Source: Chitinophagales bacterium (GTDB lineage Bacteria; Bacteroidota; Bacteroidia; Chitinophagales; UBA2359). Taken from it: a stretch of 5,598 nucleotides of DNA. Where the stretch lies: NCBI GenBank assembly GCA_020631035.1, contig JAHDIA010000436.1, forward strand, positions 1-5,598. The letters are read 5' to 3'. Both the position numbers and the translations under genes were made by a program. The notes beneath the pieces were generated by a model. The model did no database searches. It was given only the letters and a program-made list of their open reading frames with translations, and was not told the origin of the DNA. Positions 1 to 5,598 of the stretch are shown one piece after another (position 1 is the stretch's first letter; every line of letters starts with the position of its first letter).

Positions 1-1782
1 GTATACGCCCTGCCCAACATTACCCAACACCCCATACTCAACGAAGATGAGTTGGTACGTATCTTGGGTTTTAAGGTTGACGCAATAATGGGCAAATACA
101 AAAAAAGCAAACAACTCAAAGACCTAAAAGCGGCATTTGATTCCTACAAAGGATTGGACGAACTCTTGGTCAAAATTCGACAAGGCTACAAAGCAGCACA
201 ATCAAGATACGAATTGGTGGGCAAGAACATTCCCACTTACGAAACCGCTACCGACATTGCTTTGCAACTCTACGAACAAACAAAACAACAAGCATACCTC
301 ATTGCCGCCTACACCTTTGCGTCCAAAAACAAAGCTGTTGTCTTACTAGACGGCATTCAAGACGAAAACGCCAAATTTGCGGGCATTCCCCAAGAGACCC
401 TAGAAAAAGAAAACAATTTAAAAAAAGAAATTTTGGCATTAGATGCCAAAATTTATGAATTGCAAAAACAGAACAATCAACAAGCCAATATCAATCAACT
501 CATCAAACAACGCTTTGAACAAGCAAGAGCCTACGAAAATTTAATCCGAACACTCGAAGCAGAATACCCACAATACCATCAACTCAAATACGCCAGTTCT
601 GCTACAGTAGACCTTGCCCACATCCAAAACAATTTACCACAAAACGCAGCATTGCTCGAATACTTTGTAGGAGAAAACAAGATTTACATTTTTAGTGTCA
701 CCCAAGCACAAGGCTTGCAATACTCAAGCATTGCCAAAACCGAAGACTTTGCCCAAAATTGTATCGACTTTAGAAAAATGACCGAACAAGATGCTGGATT
801 GGAGCTTTATAGCTTTCAACAAGCCTCCTATAATTTATACAAACTTTTACTAGAAAAACCTCTCGCCCAATTCAATCCAAACAAAACAATTGAACGCCTC
901 ATCATCATTCCCGACGACCATTTGATGCAAATTTCCTTCGACCCCATATTTTACCAAGCAGCCGACAGCACCAACAAAAAGACCGATTGGGCAGATACCT
1001 CATTGCCAATGCTCATTCACCAATACGCCATCAGTTACGCCTACAGCAATCAATTGTTGTTTGATAAGTCAAAAGAAGAAAGAGTCAAAAAGGCAGTCCA
1101 CCAATACGTCGGTTTCGGATTGGAATACGACGATTACACCCTTTCCGCCATTGGGCAACTCCAAGAAATTAAAGCAGAGAAAAGCATCAAAAGGGGAATG
1201 GGCAAACTCGTCAATTCTCCCTACGAAATCAAAGAGAGTGCCGCCTTATTCAATGGCAAGCAATACCTCAACGAACAAGCCACCAAAAATACTTTTTTAA
1301 CCCAAGCTCCTACAGGCAAAATTTTACACATTGCCGCCCACGGCTATACCGATAAAACAATGCCCCTCAATTCTGGTTTGATTTTTACCCGAAGCAAAAC
1401 GGCACAAAGCATCAACGACTTCATACTCAAAGCAAGCGAATTGTACACCTTAAATTTAAATGCAGATATGGCGGTCTTGAGTGCCTGTCATACAGGAAAT
1501 GGAAGCATTCAAAAAGGGGAGGGCATTCGTTCCTTAGCGAGGGCATTTGCCTATGCCGACTGTCCACAAGTCACCGCAAGTTTATGGGCAGCTCCCGACC
1601 AATCCACCAAAAATATGATGGTCAATTATTTCCAAAATCTAAAAGAAAAAATGCCCAAAGACCTTGCCCTAAAAAACGCCAAATTCGATTACATAGACAA
1701 CTGTTTGTCCAACAAAGACGCTCTCCCATGCAATTGGGCGCATATGGTGAGTATTGGCGATGTGGAGGCGGTTTGGGAGTGA
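1..1782 (+). CDS. CHAT-domain protein with N-terminal helical (TPR-like) region, 5'-truncated by the window edge
   Basis: This is the C-terminal part of a caspase-like CHAT protein. The frame is open from base 1 with no stop, so the TTG at 52 is only an internal codon and the true start lies upstream. Numbering from codon 52, residues 1-110 are helical and resemble the last TPR-type repeats of Bacteroidota CHAT proteins (note AYTFASKNKAVVLLDGIQD at 85-103). Residues 113-165 are a Lys/Glu/Gln-rich probable coiled coil. The CHAT domain starts near 195 (ALLEYFVGENKIYIF) and runs to the end. Both catalytic positions are present: His430 in HIAAHG (codon 1339-1341) and Cys479 in LSACHTG (codon 1486-1488). 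They are followed by GEGIRSLARAF and the family-typical C-terminal WAHMVSIGD. No signal or membrane segment is visible, so a cytoplasmic location is likely. CHAT proteins are known or predicted peptidases, often activated through a sensing partner; the substrate here is unknown. No partner gene is visible downstream. The family call is firm; function is inferred. Confidence 0.93.
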   Translation, partial: VYALPNITQHPILNEDELVRILGFKVDAIMGKYKKSKQLKDLKAAFDSYKGLDELLVKIRQGYKAAQSRYELVGKNIPTYETATDIALQLYEQTKQQAYLIAAYTFASKNKAVVLLDGIQDENAKFAGIPQETLEKENNLKKEILALDAKIYELQKQNNQQANINQLIKQRFEQARAYENLIRTLEAEYPQYHQLKYASSATVDLAHIQNNLPQNAALLEYFVGENKIYIFSVTQAQGLQYSSIAKTEDFAQNCIDFRKMTEQDAGLELYSFQQASYNLYKLLLEKPLAQFNPNKTIERLIIIPDDHLMQISFDPIFYQAADSTNKKTDWADTSLPMLIHQYAISYAYSNQLLFDKSKEERVKKAVHQYVGFGLEYDDYTLSAIGQLQEIKAEKSIKRGMGKLVNSPYEIKESAALFNGKQYLNEQATKNTFLTQAPTGKILHIAAHGYTDKTMPLNSGLIFTRSKTAQSINDFILKASELYTLNLNADMAVLSACHTGNGSIQKGEGIRSLARAFAYADCPQVTASLWAAPDQSTKNMMVNYFQNLKEKMPKDLALKNAKFDYIDNCLSNKDALPCNWAHMVSIGDVEAVWE

Positions 1783-1802
1783 GGGATGTATAAATAAAAT
1801 TA

Positions 1803-1886
1803 GGACGGAACGTTGGGGACTTCGTTTGCAAGTCGAGTCCCCGCTGTCCGTCCCGATTTTCAATCGGGATATGTGCTTCAATCGGG
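1803..1886. repeat. GC-richer cluster of inverted and direct repeats downstream of the CHAT gene
   Basis: Two adjacent stem-loops are visible. The first pairs ggacgga (1803-1809) with tccgtcc (1847-1853) and, after a small internal loop, ggggact (1815-1821) with agtcccc (1836-1842). The second pairs cccgatt (1852-1858) with aatcggg (1862-1868) across a 3-base loop, overlapping the end of the first by two bases. The decamer ttcaatcggg at 1859-1868 recurs exactly at 1877-1886. The block is much richer in G and C than the DNA after it. It begins 20 bases past the CHAT stop codon, so it could end that transcript or protect its 3' end, but no T-run follows either stem. A dispersed REP- or MITE-like element is the alternative. 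Confidence 0.7.
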
Positions 1887-2242
1887 CGTAAATGAGAATG
1901 TTTTAGTCCCGTTGCAAATTGTATAAATGCTAAGAATATACATTGTTTTATTTTTTTTAAAAAAAAATGTCACATTCTCCCTCAAAGCTCCTTTATATCT
2001 ATAAAGATTTTTATCCCTGAAATGTCAATTTGTAAATATTTTTCACTCATCCATAGAAGAAAAGTGTTAATTTAACGTCAAATTAATGTAAAAACGTTTT
2101 TGGGGAAATAGAGTATTTTTAGAAAATAAGTAAAGTTTGTTTTTGAGTTAATTGATTGGTAATTAGGTGTTTGTGTTGTTGTTTTGTTTTCTTTTTAGCA
2201 AAAACTTATTAAAAGATTTAAGTATTTAGTGAGAAAAGGTGC

Positions 2243-2273
2243 TTGACTTTATTAATAAAAAGACTCATATTTG
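2243..2273 (+). promoter_or_regulatory. Candidate Bacteroidota-type promoter (TTG / CATATTTG)
   Basis: A TTG at 2243-2245 is followed, after 20 bases, by CATATTTG at 2266-2273. This resembles the Bacteroidota sigma consensus of a TTG-type -33 box and TAnnTTTG -7 box with about 19-21 bases between them; only the first base of the -7 box departs from it. Transcription would begin near 2280 and give the M43 gene a leader of roughly 385 bases carrying all the inverted repeats listed below. In DNA this AT-rich such matches also occur by chance, so this is a candidate only. Confidence 0.4.
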
Positions 2274-2344
2274 TATTATAATTATCAACGGTAGGAATTT
2301 TAATTACACAGTAACGTACAAGAATACATAAGGCAAATGAGGTA

Positions 2345-2382
2345 ACCCAATTGGTTTGATAGATATGTCAAACCAATTGGGT
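2345..2382. repeat. Perfect 15-bp inverted repeat with 8-base spacer
   Basis: The left arm acccaattggtttga (2345-2359) is exactly complementary to the right arm (2368-2382), separated by tagatatg. In RNA the stem could extend inward by a U-G and an A-U pair, leaving a GAUA tetraloop. Each arm also contains the self-complementary octamer ccaattgg (2347-2354 and 2373-2380), so at DNA level the site looks like two tandem near-palindromic boxes 26 bases apart. No T-run follows on either strand, which argues against a standard terminator. It could be an operator for a dimeric regulator or a leader hairpin of the M43 transcript. Confidence 0.85.
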
Positions 2383-2485
2383 ATAAATACAATTCTGAAC
2401 GCAACTTCATACAACACATTTATTTAACCTTTAAACACAGTTCATTCTAGGAAAGTAAATTTAAATTATAATTACAGTTTTTAAC

Positions 2486-2503
2486 AACAATAATTTTATT
2501 GTT
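2486..2503. repeat. Short AT-rich inverted repeat (aacaataa / ttattgtt)
   Basis: The arms aacaataa (2486-2493) and ttattgtt (2496-2503) are perfectly complementary around a 2-base centre. With arms of almost pure A/T this may be chance, or a binding site for a dimeric regulator. It overlaps by three bases the left arm of the larger stem-loop that follows, so the two structures would compete in RNA. Confidence 0.4.
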
Positions 2504-2553
2504 TACTAGGTGTTCTATGCATTGGCAGCAAAGAATAGGTACACCAAGTAAGC
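2501..2553 (+). other. Candidate long imperfect stem-loop in the M43 gene leader
   Basis: Bases 2501-2513 pair with 2541-2553 through 11 Watson-Crick pairs, one G-U pair and one A-A mismatch (core actaggtgt against acaccaagt). An inner segment, ctat (2515-2518) with atag (2535-2538), continues the stem and leaves a 16-base loop. The pairing is visible in the sequence; that it forms in a transcript, or has a role, is inference. Confidence 0.45.
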
Positions 2554-2586
2554 TTAGTGGGCAACATATGCCTCATTAATTTTTAA

Positions 2587-2633
2587 CAAACACAACGAAA
2601 CCCGTTTGTTTGAACGGGCTAGGTTTGTGTTTG
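2587..2633 (+). other. Strong candidate stem-loop just upstream of the M43 start codon
   Basis: An outer 9-bp stem, caaacacaa (2587-2595) with ttgtgtttg (2625-2633), is perfectly paired. An internal loop separates it from an inner 6-bp stem, cccgtt (2601-2606) with aacggg (2613-2618), closed by the loop tgtttg. The structure ends 30 bases before the ATG at 2664 and has no T-run, so it is more likely a 5' leader element than a terminator. Its right arm contains TAGGTTTG (2620-2627), an exact match to the Bacteroidota -7 consensus TAnnTTTG, but no convincing -33 box sits at the right distance. The block may therefore be a promoter-proximal operator rather than an RNA structure. Confidence 0.55.
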
Positions 2634-2663
2634 AAACAGCAAACACCTAAAATATTTGAAACA

Positions 2664-5462
2664 ATGAAAAATGTTCAAACCTTTGTTGCATTGGCAATAA
2701 TAGTCTGTTCACTATTTTGGAGCTCTTGTGGCCACCAACAGAAAGGAACAAACATCAATGCAACTGACCAACAAGCTAAAACACGAAAACAACAATCAGC
2801 CCAAAGGCCGAGTGAGGAACCGTGCAACATCAGTGCCGTTACTCAAAAAATGTACGAGAACGACACTGTCATGAAGCAAAAAGCCGAAGCTGCTTATCGT
2901 ACGATGATGCAAAACGAAATGTTTGCACCCGAAGCGAGAGCAGGAGTAACTGACCGAGTCATTCCAGTCGTTTTTCACATCATACACCAATGTGGTGACG
3001 AACGCATTGGCAACCGACAAGTGCGCAATGCCATAAAAGACTTGAATGACGACTTCAATGCAGCCAATCCCGATGCTTTGCGTTACCAGACAATTTTAAG
3101 CAGTTTAGGGATGAGCATTGCCAATATCGGCATTCAATTTGAACTGGCAAGCATTGATCCTTACGGCAATGCTACAACAGGCATCACCCGTACAGAACAT
3201 TACTTTAGTGCGCATGGCGTGAGTTTTGAAGACCAAATCAAGCAAATGATTCATTGGCCAAGGGATAAGTACCTCAATGTTTGGGTTGTTAACACCACGG
3301 GTGGTTCTGGCTATGCACATTACCCCTGGACCGTACACCATCCCAGTGCCGCATTTAGAGATGGTATTGTCATTTCCTACAATTATCTAGGCAAAATAGA
3401 CCAATCTACCTATGAAGAACCTTACGACCAAGGCGGACACCGCCGAGCGCATATTTTGACGCACGAAGTAGGGCATTGGTTGGGTCTACAACATACCTGG
3501 GGCGAATCCTTGGTAGTTGGCAATTCAAGCAATTGTAACTTTACTCCACGAAATTGCAACAACAATACACCACCCAATGCGGTAGATTTCAACGAAGATG
3601 GCATTAATGATACCCCAAATACCCAAGGAGATTTAAAAATTGTTTTTCCTTTAGATACGATGATAGCAGGTGAACCATTCTATGGAATAGATAGTATATA
3701 TGGCAATAAAGATGGCATAGTAAGCTATAGCGATTTGCCCAATACTTGTCCGCAATACAATACCTGCGCCTTTTCAACAGACCCTCGTGACCATATTTTT
3801 AATTTTATGGATTATGGATGCGAAATTATGTTTACAGAAGGGCAAAAAACAAGAATGCACAATATTCTACGAGACACCTTTGCCCAAAGATCATTGATTG
3901 GGCTAGTTGAAAATCGTGATTTGACATTTATGGACCCATCAAAGGAAAGCTTAATGATTGATACCTACTTTTTCCAAGAAGATGCACGCTATAACAACGG
4001 ACGTATAAAGACCAAAGGTATAAAGTTAGTATTGTCAACTGGAAACTTTGCTTTTACAATAAGTTCGTCCAATACAGACGATACCTATTTTACGGTCGAA
4101 AACTTGCCCGATGGTTTGTTTATGCGCATTGTTAGAGACCCCAACAATCCTAAAAAAGCAGTCGTCAGATTGTTGGGAAAAGCAGTAGACCACAGCAATA
4201 ATTTTGATGTAGACAACATCAATATTGTATTCAAGCCTGCTGCCTTTAATTTTGACTACAATTTGTTGCACAATACCACAATCAGCAATCTAGAAATAGA
4301 TTTTATTGATTATGAAAACAAATACCATTGGTATAGAGAAAATCCCAACAATGAATTTTGTGTACAAAACAAGGGAAGGATAGGAGACTATCAAGGATTG
4401 TATGTAGACCACATTGGTTACTTGGCACTACAATATTTTATAGATGAGTGGGCGAACGGAAATGACGAACCCGAAGGTTTCTTTTTGGTCAAAGAAGGAG
4501 GCGTAGAAGTAGAGGCATTGTGTCATCAAAGCAATGGGCAAGCTACCAACAATTTGGTGCTGTTCCCACAAGGTTTCCGCATCAACAACAATCCTGACCC
4601 TAGCTATACTTATCGCCCCATTGCTAGAGGCCCTGTATATGGCAATGCCCTCATGATATATGGAGACGACTATACAGAAAATGCAGGGAAAAGTGGCTAC
4701 ATTGGATTTAAAATCACTTATGATTGCGACAACAAAGAATTGTATGCTTGGTTGTATGTAACAGTCAGTGCCGATGGTTCAAGTGTTTGTGCAGAAGATG
4801 CTTTTTACAACACAAATCCCTCTACAGGCTACATCATAACAGGTGATTTGGTCTGTGAAAGCAAGGCAGAAAACCTACAAGTATTCAATTATATAGAAGA
4901 GGTGCGTTTTAGAAATAGCACCGAAACTTTCTTTACACATAAAACACCTGTATACGAAGGAAGTTATACAGAACATTATGATCAAGTGGTCAATTTGGAG
5001 GCAGGGGGAATTTATGGAGTAGAGTTGATTCAAGACCAAACAGGCCGATTGTACGAACCATATTGGTACATCTGGATTGATTTTAATGACGACAACTATT
5101 TTGCCGAATCTGAAAAGGTATTTACCGCCGATGCCATTGCCAATGCCCTAAGTGGTTTTGACAATGTAGTCTATATGCGTATACCAGCCAATGCCCCTCA
5201 AGGATACCACAAAATGCGCATCATTCAAAGTTTGTGGAATGAGGCACTCAATGGTTATTTCATCAATCCTTGCAATACTTTTCAATATGGAGAGGTAGAA
5301 GATTATACGGTATGTATAGGGGGCTGTGATGGAATCACCAATCCCAATTTACGAATTGTTGAAGAATTTGGAGAGAATGAAACAATTGTAGACTTTGATG
5401 AAGGTAGTGCTACTGAATCAAACAACATTCCATTAGGTCCATACAGTACCATTAACCGCTAA
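2664..5462 (+). CDS. Lipoprotein zinc metallopeptidase, family M43 (cytophagalysin-like), with C-terminal GEVED module
   Basis: A 932-residue envelope peptidase. I chose ATG 2664 over the in-frame TTG at 2610 because the sequence from 2664 is a clean lipoprotein signal: Lys2, a hydrophobic core, and WSSC with lipidation Cys22. The TTG start would prepend 18 residues and lie inside a stem-loop. Residues 23-95 are a polar, probable propeptide region. The M43 domain starts near 100 (IPVVFHIIH). It has the zinc motif HEVGHWLGLQH at 267-277 (ligands His267, His271, His277; general base Glu268), the family-typical DTP at 316-318, Cys-rich loops and the Met-turn NFMDY (Met382), then FTEGQKTRM. All key residues are intact. 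Residues about 415-730 are beta-rich, with motifs LPDGL (481-485) and GYIGFK plus YAW (678-696) familiar from Bacteroidota surface proteins. Residues about 731-885 form a GEVED module (WIDFNDD 804-810, GEVEDY 876-881). A 47-residue acidic tail ends the protein. No T9SS sorting domain is visible. The substrate is unknown. Confidence 0.93.
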   Translation: MKNVQTFVALAIIVCSLFWSSCGHQQKGTNINATDQQAKTRKQQSAQRPSEEPCNISAVTQKMYENDTVMKQKAEAAYRTMMQNEMFAPEARAGVTDRVIPVVFHIIHQCGDERIGNRQVRNAIKDLNDDFNAANPDALRYQTILSSLGMSIANIGIQFELASIDPYGNATTGITRTEHYFSAHGVSFEDQIKQMIHWPRDKYLNVWVVNTTGGSGYAHYPWTVHHPSAAFRDGIVISYNYLGKIDQSTYEEPYDQGGHRRAHILTHEVGHWLGLQHTWGESLVVGNSSNCNFTPRNCNNNTPPNAVDFNEDGINDTPNTQGDLKIVFPLDTMIAGEPFYGIDSIYGNKDGIVSYSDLPNTCPQYNTCAFSTDPRDHIFNFMDYGCEIMFTEGQKTRMHNILRDTFAQRSLIGLVENRDLTFMDPSKESLMIDTYFFQEDARYNNGRIKTKGIKLVLSTGNFAFTISSSNTDDTYFTVENLPDGLFMRIVRDPNNPKKAVVRLLGKAVDHSNNFDVDNINIVFKPAAFNFDYNLLHNTTISNLEIDFIDYENKYHWYRENPNNEFCVQNKGRIGDYQGLYVDHIGYLALQYFIDEWANGNDEPEGFFLVKEGGVEVEALCHQSNGQATNNLVLFPQGFRINNNPDPSYTYRPIARGPVYGNALMIYGDDYTENAGKSGYIGFKITYDCDNKELYAWLYVTVSADGSSVCAEDAFYNTNPSTGYIITGDLVCESKAENLQVFNYIEEVRFRNSTETFFTHKTPVYEGSYTEHYDQVVNLEAGGIYGVELIQDQTGRLYEPYWYIWIDFNDDNYFAESEKVFTADAIANALSGFDNVVYMRIPANAPQGYHKMRIIQSLWNEALNGYFINPCNTFQYGEVEDYTVCIGGCDGITNPNLRIVEEFGENETIVDFDEGSATESNNIPLGPYSTINR

Positions 5463-5553
5463 AAGCTATATGGCAAACAACTGCTCAACAGCCGAAAATT
5501 CGCAAAGAATCAAACTGTGAATAAAGCTGTTCTTTCTTAATTTGTTGTAAAGG

Positions 5554-5581
5554 GTCCAGGCAATATTGCTTGGACTCTTTT
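5554..5581 (+). terminator. Intrinsic terminator of the M43 peptidase gene
   Basis: The stem gtccaggca (5554-5562) pairs with tgcttggac (5567-5575), with one G-U pair and the tetraloop atat, and is followed directly by tctttt (5576-5581). Flanking aaagg (5549-5553) can extend the stem into that T-rich side. It lies about 90 bases after the stop codon on the same strand, the expected place for the end of this transcript. Nothing else is recognised between the stop and this hairpin, or after it. Confidence 0.78.
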
Positions 5582-5598
5582 GGTTCACTCCATTTTAG

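Larger units (their letters stand above)
1783..2663. other. Long AT-rich intergenic region without a credible gene
   Basis: This 881-base spacer separates the CHAT gene from the M43 peptidase gene. The only reading frames are tiny, about 25 codons, and lack a recognisable ribosome-binding site or familiar product. It holds a GC-richer inverted-repeat cluster (1803-1886), a T8A9 tract inside a weak acatt/aatgt stem (1940-1970), small AT palindromes (2067-2086 and 2090-2101), a C-free stretch on the + strand (2096-2190), a promoter candidate (2243-2273), and several inverted repeats leading to the start of the next gene. The size and repeat content suggest a regulatory leader, eroded mobile DNA, or both. 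I cannot tell these apart without comparative data. Confidence 0.75.

Noticed and set aside
52..54. TTG codon as start of the CHAT gene
   Set aside because: The frame stays open to base 1 and the upstream residues continue the helical region; related proteins are longer, so the gene simply begins outside the window.
1622..1881. Minus-strand reading frames over the end of the CHAT gene
   Set aside because: They lie opposite an obvious coding region and a repeat cluster, show no domain signature and have no start signal; they are shadow frames.
1940..1970. T8A9 tract inside a weak acatt/aatgt stem as an intrinsic terminator
   Set aside because: The stem has no GC-rich part and would be very weak; it is at best a bent A-tract. 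I would not rely on it as the end of the CHAT transcript.
1927..2004. 25-codon reading frame on the + strand in the spacer (starts MLRIYIV)
   Set aside because: It runs through the T8A9 tract, has no ribosome-binding site and is within the length expected by chance in AT-rich DNA.
2496..2576. 26-codon reading frame on the - strand (starts MRHMLP)
   Set aside because: It is short, with no recognisable product or start signal, and coincides with the imperfect stem-loop at 2501-2553, which explains the sequence equally well.
2610..2612. TTG as start of the M43 gene
   Set aside because: It would place 18 polar residues before a clean lipoprotein signal peptide, and it lies inside the 2587-2633 stem-loop. 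ATG 2664 fits much better.
2345..2633. CRISPR array or attachment site made from the inverted repeats
   Set aside because: The repeats differ from each other, are not regularly spaced as direct repeats, and there are no cas or integrase genes in the window.
1..5462. The CHAT gene and M43 gene as a two-protease operon or system
   Set aside because: They are 881 bases apart with repeat elements and a separate promoter candidate between them. One appears cytoplasmic and the other is exported, so nothing in the sequence links them functionally.

Overview
The window looks like a piece of a Bacteroidota chromosome, and a Saprospiria- or Cytophagia-like bacterium would fit. The evidence is the AT-rich spacers, the coding style rich in Asn, Gln and Lys, a lipoprotein signal ending in Ser-Ser-Cys, and protein architectures typical of that phylum: a helical-repeat/CHAT protein, and a cytophagalysin-type M43 peptidase with a GEVED module. 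The genus cannot be named from the sequence alone.

Layout: (1) Positions 1-1782 (+) carry the 3' part of a gene for a CHAT-domain cysteine peptidase-like protein. Its beginning lies off the left edge. (2) Positions 1783-2663 are a long spacer with no credible gene. It starts with a GC-richer cluster of inverted repeats (1803-1886), continues through very AT-rich DNA with a 95-base stretch lacking C on the + strand, and then has a Bacteroidota-style promoter candidate (2243-2273). After that comes a series of inverted repeats (2345-2382, 2486-2503, 2501-2553, 2587-2633) leading to the next gene. (3) Positions 2664-5462 (+) encode a 932-residue predicted lipoprotein zinc metallopeptidase of family M43, with about 300 residues of beta-rich modules and a C-terminal GEVED module. 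(4) Positions 5463-5598 are non-coding and contain a good intrinsic terminator (5554-5581).

The two genes share a strand but are about 880 bases apart, and the second has its own promoter candidate and terminator, so they are probably separate transcription units. One is an apparently cytoplasmic CHAT protein with an intact His/Cys dyad; the other is an envelope-anchored secreted peptidase. Nothing in the sequence ties them into one pathway. No CRISPR array, transposase, tRNA or rRNA is visible. The least ordinary parts are the structured leader of the M43 gene, the lipoprotein form of a peptidase type often exported by T9SS, and the GC-rich repeat cluster after the CHAT gene. No complete new system can be claimed from this window.
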